A stretch of 64,000 nucleotides of DNA from Saccharospirillaceae bacterium. Its GTDB lineage: Bacteria; Pseudomonadota; Gammaproteobacteria; Pseudomonadales; Oceanobacteraceae. Of this stretch, positions 20,894-29,433 are shown in pieces. The notes under the pieces were generated by a model. That model did not search any database. It was not told the DNA's origin and worked only from the letters and a program-made list of their open reading frames with translations. Made by a program: the position numbers and the translations under genes. How positions within the stretch are numbered: the stretch's first letter is position 1; every line of letters starts with the position of its first letter. The stretch spans positions 1,116,001 to 1,180,000 of the forward strand of contig JAKVCS010000003.1 of the NCBI GenBank assembly GCA_022448365.1, given 5' to 3'.

Positions 20894-21229
20894 ATGGCAA
20901 AGAAGCATTCCAAGGCAGAGATTTCCGACACAACCAAAACTGAGGCAATGAAAATTGCCAAAGGCACTCAAAAACCGGGCCAGACCAAAGAGCAGACCAA
21001 GCTGATCGCCCAGGGGATCGAAAAAGGCATCGCCGAGTATAAAAAGCGCGAGAAGCAGAAATCCCGCGAGCGTGATAAACAGCGGAAACAGGAACTGAAA
21101 GCAAAACTGAAAGAGACCGAAATGGAGCAGTGCGAAGAAACGCAGGCTATGCCACAGACCTTTCTTCCCTGGGTGTTACTGGTAGTCAGCTGGGTCGGCT
21201 TTATTGCGTTTGGGTTTATTATTCCGTAG
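20894..21229 (+). CDS. DUF2956 family single-span membrane protein
   Basis: A 111-residue protein with a strongly charged, Lys/Glu/Arg-rich N-terminal 85 residues, probably helical, and one C-terminal transmembrane helix (LPWVLLVVSWVGFIAFGFIIP). The start MAKKHSKAEIS and the overall layout match the DUF2956 family of marine gammaproteobacteria as I recall it. The function is unknown. It is monocistronic and divergent from dnaE, with a strong shared terminator downstream. Confidence 0.8.
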   Translation: MAKKHSKAEISDTTKTEAMKIAKGTQKPGQTKEQTKLIAQGIEKGIAEYKKREKQKSRERDKQRKQELKAKLKETEMEQCEETQAMPQTFLPWVLLVVSWVGFIAFGFIIP

Positions 21230-21277
21230 ATCATCAGATTCGATCCCAAAGCAGCTAATTACGGAAGCTCCAAAAAT

Positions 21278-21311
21278 AAAAAAGCCGCTCTGTCTCCAGA
21301 GCGGCTTTTTA
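21278..21311. terminator. bidirectional terminator between the DUF2956 gene and oadB
   Basis: GCCGCTCTG pairs perfectly with CAGAGCGGC around a TCTC loop, with an A-run before and T5 after, between two convergent genes. Confidence 0.87.
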
Positions 21312-21333
21312 CGTCTTACGAAATGCTTAACGA

Positions 21334-22644
21334 TTAACCAAAGAAGGAAATCATCACACCGGCTGCTACCGCAGAACCGATTACACCCGCAACGTTTGGA
21401 CCCATCGCATGCATCAACAGGAAATTCTGGCTGTTGGCTTCCAGACCTACTTTGTTGGATACACGAGCCGCCATAGGCACAGCAGATACACCTGCAGAAC
21501 CGATCAGCGGGTTGATAGGGTCTTTGCTCAGCTTGTTCATGATCTTAGCCATGATGACACCAGCAGCAGTACCTACCATAAAGGCAACCAGACCCAGGAT
21601 AATAATGGCCAGAGTACTGCCATTCAGGAAAGCATCCGAGCTCATCTTATAACCAACAGACAGACCCAGGAAGATGGTCACAACGTTGATCAGAGCATTT
21701 TGTGCAGTGTCGCTCAGACGCTCAACCACACCGGATTCTTTCATCAGGTTACCGAAGCAGAACATACCCAGCAGCGGAGCAGCCGATGGCAGCAGAATCG
21801 CAACCAGCACCAATACCGCAATCGGGAATACGATCTTCTCGCCCTTGGTTACAGTGCGCAGCTGACTCATCGCAATCTGGCGCTCAGATTCTGAAGTCAG
21901 TGCTTTCATAATCGGTGGCTGGATCAGAGGAACCAGAGCCATGTATGAGTAGGCTGCTACCGCAATTGCACCCAGCAGTTCAGGCGCCAGTTTCGATGCA
22001 ATAAAGATCGAAGTCGGGCCATCAGCACCGCCAATGATACCAATCGCAGCGGCTTGCTGAACGGTGAAGTCCATCAGGCCTGCGTCAGTCAACAGAACCG
22101 CACCAGCAACAGTACCAAAGATACCGAACTGAGCCGCCGCACCTAACAACAGAGTTTTCGGGTTAGCCAGCAGTGGACCGAAGTCAGTCATCGCGCCAAC
22201 ACCCATGAAAATCAGCAGCGGTGCAACACCACTGGCGATTGTCATGCTGTAGAACACGTACAACATGCCATTATCGAAGCCCAGTGTAGAACCCAGTGCA
22301 ACGGCTTTCTTGTACATCAGACCCTGAGTTTCGTACGCTTCTTTGTAAGCGGCAAACACCTGATCCATCGTCGAGTTAGCTGCGATGCCAAATAGTTCGG
22401 CAAATTCAGTCAGTACTTTTGGGTCCGCAGAACGAATCGCAGCTTCAGCTGCAGACCAGCCCATGCCAGCACTCGGGATGTTAACCATCAGAGTACCAAC
22501 AGCGATTGGTAACAGCAGCAGTGGCTCAAAGCCTTTTTTGATGGCCAGGTACAACATACCGAAGGCCACCAACATCATGAACGCCTGACCACCCTCAATG
22601 TGGGCGATACCAGTGTCATTCCAGAGACGGAGTAAGCTATCCAT
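21334..22644 (-). CDS. oadB: oxaloacetate decarboxylase beta subunit (Na+ pump)
   Basis: OadB decarboxylates carboxybiotin and couples this to Na+ export across the inner membrane. The 436-residue product is an integral membrane protein with family segments [15 protein letters not shown] (with the conserved aspartate) and [13 protein letters not shown]. It is the last gene of oadGAB, 13 bp after oadA. In this setting it supplies sodium motive force to a cell that also carries sodium-type motor parts. Confidence 0.97.
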   Translation of the reverse strand: MDSLLRLWNDTGIAHIEGGQAFMMLVAFGMLYLAIKKGFEPLLLLPIAVGTLMVNIPSAGMGWSAAEAAIRSADPKVLTEFAELFGIAANSTMDQVFAAYKEAYETQGLMYKKAVALGSTLGFDNGMLYVFYSMTIASGVAPLLIFMGVGAMTDFGPLLANPKTLLLGAAAQFGIFGTVAGAVLLTDAGLMDFTVQQAAAIGIIGGADGPTSIFIASKLAPELLGAIAVAAYSYMALVPLIQPPIMKALTSESERQIAMSQLRTVTKGEKIVFPIAVLVLVAILLPSAAPLLGMFCFGNLMKESGVVERLSDTAQNALINVVTIFLGLSVGYKMSSDAFLNGSTLAIIILGLVAFMVGTAAGVIMAKIMNKLSKDPINPLIGSAGVSAVPMAARVSNKVGLEANSQNFLLMHAMGPNVAGVIGSAVAAGVMISFFG

Positions 22645-22657
22645 CAGTCAGCCCCCA

Positions 22658-24433
22658 TTAAGCCAGCGTGTACAGAGTGTCGCCAACCTTAACTGCAGAA
22701 CCTTCAGCCGCAGCAATGCTGCCGATGGTGCCAGCGCGCGGTGCACGAACTTCGGTTTCCATCTTCATGGCTTCCAGGATCAGAACCACGTCGCCTTCAG
22801 CAACTTGCTGACCCGGCTGAACCAGAACTTTCCACACGTTACCAGCCAAAGGCGCAGCGATTGGATCACCACCACCTACGGCTGCAGCAGGAGCAGCACC
22901 AGCCGCTGGCGCTGCGCCGCCCAAGCTGATTGGAGCACCGTTTACAGGAGCCAGTTCTTTAACGTCGCCGCCTTCATCCACTTTCACTACGTATTCGTTG
23001 CCATCAACATTTACGGTGAAAGTGTCTTCATCAGCGCCTTTAGGAGCTGGTTCGAAGGCATCCGGGTTACCACGGTTTTCCAGGAACTTAGGAGCAATCT
23101 GTGGGAACAGAGCATAAGTCAGAGCGTCGTCGATTTTGTCAGTGGCCAGCTTGATACCTTTATCGGCAGCCAGTGCGTCAACGTCTGCGATGATCTTGTC
23201 CATCTCGTTTTCCAGCAAGTCAGCCGGACGACAAGTAATTGCTTCAGCACCATCCAGAACGCGCGCTTGCAGCTCAGCATTCATAGGTGCCGGTGCAGCA
23301 CCGTATTCGCCTTTCAGAATGCCCTGGGTTTCTTTCGAAATAGACTTGTAACGCTCGCCAGTCAGTACATTCAGTACCGCCTGAGTACCAACGATCTGAG
23401 AAGTCGGAGTTACCAGAGGGATATGACCCAGATCTTCACGAACGCGTGGGATTTCTTTTAATACTTCATCGAATTTGTCAGAAGCACCCTGCTCTCGCAG
23501 CTGGTTTTCCATGTTGGTCAACATGCCACCCGGAACCTGAGCAACCAGAATACGGGAATCGGTACCACGCAGAGCGCCTTCATACTTCGCGTATTTCTTA
23601 CGAACATCGCGGAAATAAGCTGCAATTTCTTCCAGCAATAACAGGTCGATGCCAGTATCGCGTTCGGTACCTGCCAGCGCCGCAACCACAGATTCGGTTG
23701 CGGTGTGACCATAGGTCATGGACATAGAGGAGATGGCTGTATCAACGCGATCAATGCCTGCTTCTACCGCTTTCAGGATGGTCATGTCGGACATGCCAGC
23801 GGTTGCGTGTGCATGCAGTTGCACTTCCAGGTCAGTCTGCGCTTTCAGCTTAGTAACCAGATCAAACGCGTCATACGGGGTCAGAATACCGGCCATGTCT
23901 TTAATGGCGATAGAGTCTGCGCCCATATCTTCAATCTGTTTCGCCAGATCAACCCATGCATCCATGGTGTGAACTGGAGAAGTTGTAAACGACAGTGTTC
24001 CCTGTGCGTGTTTACCCTGTTTCTTAACTGCTTTTAATGCAGTTTCCAGGTTACGCGGGTCGTTCATCGCGTCGAATACACGGAAAACGTCTACACCGTT
24101 GGTAGCAGCGCGCTCTACGAATTTATCAACTACGTCGTCAGCATAATGACGGTAGCCAAGCAGGTTCTGACCGCGCAACAGCATTTGATGCGGGGTTTTT
24201 GGCATGGCTTTCTTGAATTCGCGAATGCGATCCCATGGGTCTTCGCCCAGGAAGCGGATGCAAGAATCAAATGTTGCGCCGCCCCAGGATTCAAGAGACC
24301 AGTAGCCTACTTGATCCAGCTTTTCAGCAATGGGAAGCATGTCGTCAATGCGCATACGAGTCGCCAGGATGGACTGGTGTGCGTCGCGCAGAACGACGTC
24401 GGTGATACCTAAAGGTTTTTTAGAATCGGTCAT
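22658..24433 (-). CDS. oadA: oxaloacetate decarboxylase alpha subunit
   Basis: OadA carries the carboxyltransferase and biotin-carrier functions. Residues 1-300 form the TIM-barrel carboxyltransferase ([26 protein letters not shown]), followed by the conserved PYC/OadA-like region, an Ala/Pro/Gly-rich linker and the biotinyl domain with EAMKMETE, biotin on Lys558. I start at ATG 24433 (592 residues), which has AAAGG upstream and begins just before the first barrel strand; the frame is open 51 nt further without family support. Confidence 0.96.
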   Translation of the reverse strand: MTDSKKPLGITDVVLRDAHQSILATRMRIDDMLPIAEKLDQVGYWSLESWGGATFDSCIRFLGEDPWDRIREFKKAMPKTPHQMLLRGQNLLGYRHYADDVVDKFVERAATNGVDVFRVFDAMNDPRNLETALKAVKKQGKHAQGTLSFTTSPVHTMDAWVDLAKQIEDMGADSIAIKDMAGILTPYDAFDLVTKLKAQTDLEVQLHAHATAGMSDMTILKAVEAGIDRVDTAISSMSMTYGHTATESVVAALAGTERDTGIDLLLLEEIAAYFRDVRKKYAKYEGALRGTDSRILVAQVPGGMLTNMENQLREQGASDKFDEVLKEIPRVREDLGHIPLVTPTSQIVGTQAVLNVLTGERYKSISKETQGILKGEYGAAPAPMNAELQARVLDGAEAITCRPADLLENEMDKIIADVDALAADKGIKLATDKIDDALTYALFPQIAPKFLENRGNPDAFEPAPKGADEDTFTVNVDGNEYVVKVDEGGDVKELAPVNGAPISLGGAAPAAGAAPAAAVGGGDPIAAPLAGNVWKVLVQPGQQVAEGDVVLILEAMKMETEVRAPRAGTIGSIAAAEGSAVKVGDTLYTLA

Positions 24434-24529
24434 GGGTGATGGCCTTTTCAATCCGTTAACGTTGTAAACGTTTGGGTAATCCAAATTCGCGGGCTACTAC
24501 TTTTGGTAGCTATTAATAACGTTGTTTCG

Positions 24530-24775
24530 TTATTTTTGGCGCGCGCGATGCTCTTTAACTGCCGCAGACAATACTTTTAGCAGCAGTGGGTCCACGCCCT
24601 GGGTCGGAGCGGCAGGTGCTGGTGTAGCAACTACTTCTTCTTCCGGCGCGATTTTGTTCACCAGTTTAGACATGGCGCTGGTTACGAATACCAACATGGT
24701 CAGGAATACAAATACGACTCCCATACCGAATACCATCAGGTCTAAACCTTGAGAGACGAGACTTGGCTCAGTCAT
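24530..24775 (-). CDS. oadG: oxaloacetate decarboxylase gamma subunit
   Basis: An 81-residue protein with one N-terminal membrane helix (about residues 12-35) and a soluble Ala/Pro-rich tail ending in KEHRARQK. OadG assembles the alpha and beta subunits and binds zinc through its tail in studied members. It lies first in the operon, 96 bp before oadA. Confidence 0.9.
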   Translation of the reverse strand: MTEPSLVSQGLDLMVFGMGVVFVFLTMLVFVTSAMSKLVNKIAPEEEVVATPAPAAPTQGVDPLLLKVLSAAVKEHRARQK

Positions 24776-24901
24776 GTCAGGCGTCCTCTGTTTTTTGTGT
24801 CGAAGCTCCCACCCCTTTCACTCAACTTTCTTGAGGAATTACCCTTACGAAACGCACAGTTATGGGGATAGTAAGCCGCCGTAGAGTACTTAAAAGGTCT
24901 G

Positions 24902-24969
24902 ACTGGCGCAACTTAAACTGGTTGCCATTAGGTTAATTAATAACCAGCTGTCACGTAAAATGCGCCAGT
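24902..24969 (-). promoter_or_regulatory. nested inverted repeats in the oadGAB leader region
   Basis: A perfect 9-bp inverted repeat, ACTGGCGCA (24902-24910) and TGCGCCAGT (24961-24969), encloses two further pairings that exclude each other: CTGGTT/AACCAG (24918-24923 with 24942-24947) and GGTTA-N5-TAACC (24931-24945). It lies 127-194 bp upstream of oadG. It could be a structured 5' leader of oadGAB or a complex operator. The 319-bp gap (24776-25094) contains no other feature except the probable dusC promoter. Confidence 0.5.
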
Positions 24970-25031
24970 AGTAAGGTGAATCGTAGGATATAATGACCAG
25001 TGTTATTCGTCATTCACAAAACTTATACCAC

Positions 25032-25060
25032 TAGAGTGCTCAATCACTCCAGCGTATAAT
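25032..25060 (+). promoter_or_regulatory. probable promoter of dusC
   Basis: A perfect TATAAT at 25055-25060 lies 35 bp before the dusC ATG. The -35 region at about 25032-25037 is weak. A second perfect TATAAT lies at 24989-24994. Confidence 0.4.
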
Positions 25061-25094
25061 CGGTTCCCATTGTGCGTTTCTCAGCTGTCATCTT

Positions 25095-26153
25095 ATGTTT
25101 ACCGGTTCTCTCCCCTTCTCTGATTGCCAATCTCCTTATATTGCCCTGGCGCCAATGGAAGGGTTAATGGATGGCCATTTCCGCGAATTGTTAACCGCCG
25201 TTGGCGGTATTGATCACTGCGTTACCGAGTTTGTGCGAATTACTCAGCAGGTTTATCCGGAACGAGTGTTCAAACGGTTTAGCCCGGAACTGGCCTACTC
25301 CGGTGAACACCGCGGAAAAACCCGAGCCGGAACACCGGTTCACGTTCAGCTGCTGGGAAGCGACCCGCAACTGATGGCGGAAAACGCAGCCAAAGTAGCT
25401 CGCATGGGCGCCCCCGCCATCGACCTCAATTTTGGTTGCCCGGCAAAAACCGTGAATAAAAGCCAAGGCGGGGCTGTGTTATTACAATGGCCAGGATTGA
25501 TTCACGAAATTGCTGCCGCCGTGCGCAAGGCCGTTCCGGACGATATCCCTGTGTCTGCCAAGATGCGCCTGGGTTTTAAAGACAAAACTCTGGCGCTGGA
25601 AAATGCCGAGGCGTTGGCATCGGCGGGTATCCAATGGTTGACCGTACATGCCCGCACGAAAATCGAGGGGTATAAACCACCGGCATACTGGGAATGGATT
25701 TCACGAATAAAGGATCGACTTTCAATACCGGTTCTGGCCAATGGCGAGATCTGGACTCCGGATAACGCGCAACAATGTATCCAGGAAAGTGGTTCGGATA
25801 TTCTGATGATTGGTCGCGGTTTAGTAGCAACGCCGGATCTTGGCTTACGTATCAAGGCGCAACATTCGGGCTCAGATTATCAGCCACAGGGCTGGCAACA
25901 GCACTTGCAACTGTTCCGCAAGCTGGCAGACGACCTGCAGCATCTCAACGACAAACAGCTCACCGATCGCTTAAAGCAATGGCTGCATTATTTCACCATG
26001 CAATCGCCGGAGATTTCTGCGGTATTCCAGCAGGTAAAACGTGAGCGGGATAAAGCGGTGTTTTTTGATAAGTTAGATCAGGCGATTCTTGAGGTCGAAA
26101 AAAATCCTCCACAGCGGGAGGATTTTAAACAGTATCAGCATAGTGGTTTTTGA
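25095..26153 (+). CDS. dusC: tRNA-dihydrouridine(16) synthase DusC
   Basis: This FMN enzyme reduces uridine 16 in the D loop of tRNAs with NADPH. The 352-residue product has the FMN barrel start IALAPMEGLMD, the catalytic segment DLNFGCPAKTVNKSQGGA with its cysteine, KMRLGF and HARTKIEGY. The CPAKTVN version of the motif points to DusC rather than DusA or DusB. The C terminus is a little longer than E. coli DusC. A perfect 10-bp hairpin (26101-26126) falls inside the last codons. Confidence 0.9.
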   Translation: MFTGSLPFSDCQSPYIALAPMEGLMDGHFRELLTAVGGIDHCVTEFVRITQQVYPERVFKRFSPELAYSGEHRGKTRAGTPVHVQLLGSDPQLMAENAAKVARMGAPAIDLNFGCPAKTVNKSQGGAVLLQWPGLIHEIAAAVRKAVPDDIPVSAKMRLGFKDKTLALENAEALASAGIQWLTVHARTKIEGYKPPAYWEWISRIKDRLSIPVLANGEIWTPDNAQQCIQESGSDILMIGRGLVATPDLGLRIKAQHSGSDYQPQGWQQHLQLFRKLADDLQHLNDKQLTDRLKQWLHYFTMQSPEISAVFQQVKRERDKAVFFDKLDQAILEVEKNPPQREDFKQYQHSGF

Positions 26154-26195
26154 ATTGCCGTTGTCTATTTCAATTTAATGATCACTGCTGAACAC

Positions 26196-26825
26196 TCAGA
26201 TTTTGTAATTTGATATGTAATTTTGACCTTCATTACCCTCAAAATAAATAAAGTCGATGAGAAAAACGGCGGCTAACAGAACTTTCTTTTCCTTCGAAGT
26301 TGCTCCGTCTGGAAATTGAATACCAAAGGTATCAGCATCCGTGAGAAACTCCTCGGCCCACCCTCGCCATGATTTTCGAATAATTCCATACACTTTCTGA
26401 TTTTGGACAATATCAAATGTCCACGGTTTCCATAATGGTCCCTTAATTTCACAAAGTAAGTTTCCATCGCAATCGAGAACTTCGAACAGCTTATTCACTG
26501 GACTGAACTTCCTTTGAACCGCTCCAATCCATTGGCCATCCTCAAATACATCCAATCGGTGAAAATAAAAACGAAATGGGCGATAAGCGGTTAATACATC
26601 TCTGTTATCATCATTCACTATTCTGAGAGTGAATGGCCTATGCCCTGAAAGCACGGATCTCACCAATAGAGAGAACCAGCGGCGTCCTCCTATCTCAAAA
26701 GCAAAGTAGGACCCATCGCCGGCTTTATTCCTGATTTCATAACGATTTGTGCTCTCCAGTGGCAGAATAATTTCATTAAAATCAACCAACTGCCTGACTA
26801 ATAAAGTGTCTTCCTCTATTTCCAT
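26196..26825 (-). CDS. scramblase / LURP-one-like family protein
   Basis: The 209-residue product resembles the phospholipid scramblase fold family: a tubby-like beta barrel pattern with RPFRFYFHRLDVF, a Cys/Asp-rich turn DCDGNLLCEIKGP, and IIRKSWRGWAEEFLTDADTFGIQFP followed by a hydrophobic C-terminal segment. Bacterial members have no settled function. I use ATG 26825; an in-frame GTG at 26867 has no ribosome-binding site. The gene is visibly more A+T-rich than its neighbours, which hints at acquisition, and it stands alone between dusC and the DAHP synthase. Confidence 0.7.
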   Translation of the reverse strand: MEIEEDTLLVRQLVDFNEIILPLESTNRYEIRNKAGDGSYFAFEIGGRRWFSLLVRSVLSGHRPFTLRIVNDDNRDVLTAYRPFRFYFHRLDVFEDGQWIGAVQRKFSPVNKLFEVLDCDGNLLCEIKGPLWKPWTFDIVQNQKVYGIIRKSWRGWAEEFLTDADTFGIQFPDGATSKEKKVLLAAVFLIDFIYFEGNEGQNYISNYKI

Positions 26826-26881
26826 ACTTTTCCAGTTCGTTTTCAAAACAGGTGCAAAAAACAGCACCTGTCTATATTACT

Positions 26882-28015
26882 TCAAAGCAAATTATACAGA
26901 TCAGCTAGCAGCTCTGCTGTCTGCCCCCAGCTAATACAAGGATCGGTAATCGACTTACCGTAAGTTAGCTGGCCATCGCCACTTTCGCCATTCATGCCTT
27001 GCTTACCTTCTTCCAGGAAGCTCTCCAGCATTAAGCCAATAATTGCTTTATTACGTTGTTTGTTTTCGAGACCAGCTCGCTGAGAAACCACTGCTTTAGC
27101 GATATCAATCTGACGCAAGTGTTGTTTCTCAGCGTTGTCGTGACTGCAATCGACCATCACCTTGGCGTTTACCCCGCCCGCCGCCAGCGTAGTTAATGAA
27201 GCGGCAATACTATCGGCATCATAATTCGTGATGGTTTGACCCTGAATATTCTTACCACCACGCAATACCAGATGTGTATCCGGGTTTCCTGGAGTGTCTA
27301 ACATGGCAATCTGCCCATCGACATCCAGACCCAGCGTATGGTGACTATGCCGCGCTGAAATCATGGCATTGACTGCGGTGGTTGCCGAGCCATCAGTACC
27401 ATTTTTAATGCCAACCGGCATCGGCAAATGACTCACCATTTCACGGTGAGTTTGTGATTCAGCCGTGCGGGCGCCAATAGCTGTCCAGCTCACCAGATCA
27501 TCCAGGTACAGCATGGTTAATGGATTCAGCGCCTCGGTCGCCAACGGCAGACCAAGCTCTGCCAATTGAATCATTAACTGTCGGGAACGGGTGACACCCT
27601 GCTCCATATTGCCACGACCATCACGTTCCGGATCGTATGCTAAACCCTTCCAACCAATATGAGTACGTGGCTTTTCCACGTAAGCGCGCATCACAATCAA
27701 TAGTTTATCGCTGAGCTGCTCATTTAATGCCGCCAGGCGCTTACCATAATCCAACGCTGCTGCTTCATCGTGAAGAGAACATGGGCCGGTAACAATTAAT
27801 AAACGCTCGTCGTCACCATTGAGTACATCGCGAATTTGCTGGCGCTGCTGGTCAATTTGTAAAACCAGTTCATCGGTTAACGCCAGCTGTTGCTTTAAAT
27901 CGCGTGGCGTACGTACCTTGCGTACTGCCGGATCATTCGCTGCCAGTTTTTCAGACTGCTGATCATCGGCTGGCAGATTGTTTGTTTGATCTAAGGTTGT
28001 CACTGAAGTTGTCAT
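26882..28015 (-). CDS. 3-deoxy-7-phosphoheptulonate (DAHP) synthase, class I AroFGH type
   Basis: DAHP synthase condenses phosphoenolpyruvate and erythrose 4-phosphate, the first step shared by Phe, Tyr and Trp synthesis. The core matches the AroF/G/H class: TGPCSLHD, MRAYVEKPRTHIGWKG, GIKNGTDGS, VMVDCSHDN and the end DPCISWGQT. Which amino acid inhibits it cannot be told from sequence by eye. ATG 28015 gives 378 residues, nearer to the family's 350-360; an upstream in-frame ATG at 28081 adds 22 residues. Both have weak ribosome-binding sites. It is preceded by a long leader with terminator and leader-peptide candidates. Confidence 0.95.
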   Translation of the reverse strand: MTTSVTTLDQTNNLPADDQQSEKLAANDPAVRKVRTPRDLKQQLALTDELVLQIDQQRQQIRDVLNGDDERLLIVTGPCSLHDEAAALDYGKRLAALNEQLSDKLLIVMRAYVEKPRTHIGWKGLAYDPERDGRGNMEQGVTRSRQLMIQLAELGLPLATEALNPLTMLYLDDLVSWTAIGARTAESQTHREMVSHLPMPVGIKNGTDGSATTAVNAMISARHSHHTLGLDVDGQIAMLDTPGNPDTHLVLRGGKNIQGQTITNYDADSIAASLTTLAAGGVNAKVMVDCSHDNAEKQHLRQIDIAKAVVSQRAGLENKQRNKAIIGLMLESFLEEGKQGMNGESGDGQLTYGKSITDPCISWGQTAELLADLYNLL

Positions 28016-28095
28016 CTTTTTCTCACTTAATTTAGCTGTTGTATCTGCTGGATGTTGCTGTTTTATGTTGTACACGTTCATATCTTTTTCTATCG

Positions 28096-28151
28096 AGCCC
28101 GGACTTAACGGCTGTTGGCGAATATCACCAACGACGCATTAAGCCCGGGCT
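28096..28151 (-). promoter_or_regulatory. long stem-loop in the DAHP synthase leader
   Basis: AGCCCGGACTTAA (28096-28108) pairs at 12 of 13 positions with TTAAGCCCGGGCT (28139-28151), and an inner GTTGG/CCAAC pair (28114-28118 with 28128-28132) extends it. On the minus strand it ends 14 nt before the upstream candidate start codon at 28081, so it could influence translation. No T-run follows, so it is not a terminator. Confidence 0.6.
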
Positions 28152-28302
28152 AAAATAGCCAGCAAAGCTAAATCGACCTGCTGCCCTCACGCCTCCGGCG
28201 TCAACAGGTTGAGAAATTAAAATCTTCTGAATGCAGAGTGTTTCCATCTCATTGCTCTCTTCAGTGTGTCGCTTTTTGCTTTTGTGAAAAACGACGACCA
28301 AT

Positions 28303-28340
28303 AAAAAACCCCGACTGGCTGACTACCAATCGGGGTTTTC
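28303..28340 (-). terminator. rho-independent terminator (probable attenuator) upstream of DAHP synthase
   Basis: On the minus strand a 14-bp stem (AAAACCCCGA-T-TGG with CCA-G-TCGGGGTTTT, one T:G wobble) with a 7-nt loop is followed by T6. It lies about 290 nt before the gene and downstream of the leader peptide, with no other gene to terminate except ogt, whose stop is 290 nt earlier. This position suggests premature termination control. Confidence 0.85.
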
Positions 28341-28352
28341 TTGTTCCCTGGA

Positions 28353-28380
28353 GGCAGTCTGGCGTTTCGCCGGGACTGCC
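28353..28380 (-). promoter_or_regulatory. pre-terminator hairpin in the DAHP synthase leader
   Basis: GGCAGTC pairs with GACTGCC and GGCG with CGCC around a short loop. It lies between the leader peptide stop and the terminator, where a pause or protector hairpin is expected in a ribosome-mediated attenuator. Confidence 0.65.
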
Positions 28381-28391
28381 AACTTTACATT

Positions 28392-28547
28392 TTAGCTGGC
28401 GATACCCGACTTCTGACTAAAATAGCCAAAGCCATACCACCAAAAATACACAGGAGCAGCAGCGACCAGACCATTCTTAGCCTGTACTGAATTCGCTGAT
28501 TGATGCTCAGCGATGATGTTTGCGCTACGTGTATTCGAAATATTCAT
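28392..28547 (-). CDS. candidate aromatic leader peptide of the DAHP synthase attenuator
   Basis: A 51-codon frame from ATG 28547 to TAA 28392. Residues 34-43 read YFWWYGFGYF: eight aromatic codons in ten, covering Tyr, Phe and Trp. It ends 12 nt before the pre-terminator hairpin and 52 nt before the terminator. The segment AGTCGGG (28405-28411), 7 nt after the last aromatic codon, can pair with the 5' arm of the terminator (28328-28334) as an antiterminator. Caveats: the ATG has a poor ribosome-binding site, a TTGCAA-N16-TAGTAT promoter would start transcription almost at it, and an overlapping frame (28385-28474, 29 codons, AGG upstream) encodes a hydrophobic peptide, whose shifted codons could mimic an aromatic run. 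Confidence 0.5.
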   Translation of the reverse strand: MNISNTRSANIIAEHQSANSVQAKNGLVAAAPVYFWWYGFGYFSQKSGIAS

Positions 28548-28630
28548 GAGCTTGATACTAATGATCCTGAATCAGATTGCAACCTGCTTTTTAACTGTCA
28601 TTGATGGCTTTTACCTTTTTCCTGCCATGT

Positions 28631-29206
28631 TCAACGCAATTCAAACTCCGTTTGACGGTGATCCAACACCTTAGAAGTGAGGGTAATTTCGCCCGTTTGA
28701 ATCTGATGGCCTTCCAACTCCAACAGCTTTGCCTTGGTCTCAATGCCGCCAGCGTAGCCACGTAACGCGTTATCAGAGCCAATAACACGGTGACAGGGGA
28801 CGACCAGACTGACGGGATTTCTGGCATTAGCACTGGCCACCGCTCGGACGGAACCCGGGTTGTTGATCGCTTCAGCTAACTGCTGATAACTGCGTAACTC
28901 TCCATAAGGAATTTGCTGCAGCGCCAACCAGACTTGTTGCTGGAAATCAGTACCTAATGGCTTGACCGGCAGATCAAACGTCTGCAGTTCGCCGCAACAA
29001 TACGCAGTGACTTGCTGACGACAGCGATCAACCCAGTCAGCAATATCGGTATTCTGATTCGCCTGCCCCGGCTGAAAACGAATACTACGGATCACATCCC
29101 TCTCTCCTCGGATCACGATATCACCCAACGGGGACGCGACAACCAGGCAAACAGGTCCTTCTCGCTGAGTTATTTTTCCTGGGGTGCGAGCATGCAATAC
29201 CGGCAT
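28631..29206 (-). CDS. ogt: methylated-DNA-protein-cysteine methyltransferase
   Basis: It repairs O6-methylguanine and O4-methylthymine by moving the methyl group to its own cysteine. The 191-residue product has the active-site PCHRVIGSDNALRGYAGG and the helix-turn-helix RAVASANARNP. There is no Ada N-terminal regulatory domain. GGAG lies 6 nt before ATG 29206. It is upstream of the DAHP synthase leader on the same strand. Ogt and AdaB-type names are both in use for such proteins. Confidence 0.93.
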   Translation of the reverse strand: MPVLHARTPGKITQREGPVCLVVASPLGDIVIRGERDVIRSIRFQPGQANQNTDIADWVDRCRQQVTAYCCGELQTFDLPVKPLGTDFQQQVWLALQQIPYGELRSYQQLAEAINNPGSVRAVASANARNPVSLVVPCHRVIGSDNALRGYAGGIETKAKLLELEGHQIQTGEITLTSKVLDHRQTEFELR

Positions 29207-29433
29207 TTGTTACTCCAATTACAACTGAATGACCCTTGCTACGAGGCAAGATTCGATAGCTTACCCTGATTATTACGCCTGACCGGTAGTTTTGAGTAAT
29301 CAATGCACTCTGACACGGAATTAAATTGAGAATTGGCCTAATATGACAGCCTGCGCGATCAATTTGCCTATTCAGCTAACGGGATAAGCAGAGTATGATC
29401 CGCGCGCCTTTACGATACGATCAGAGACAACGT

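Noticed and set aside
24776-25094. Known riboswitch (for example biotin-, Na+- or Mg2+-related) in the oad leader
   Set aside because: No conserved core of a known class could be recognised; only inverted repeats are reported.
26101-26126. Perfect 10-bp stem inside the end of dusC that looks like a terminator
   Set aside because: The coding frame continues about 27 nt beyond and only four Ts follow the stem; it may contribute to termination but is not a clear site.
28392-28560. TyrR or TrpR operator upstream of DAHP synthase
   Set aside because: One TGTAAA half is present near 28385-28390, but the matching TTTACA at 6-nt spacing is absent, and I see no TrpR palindrome.
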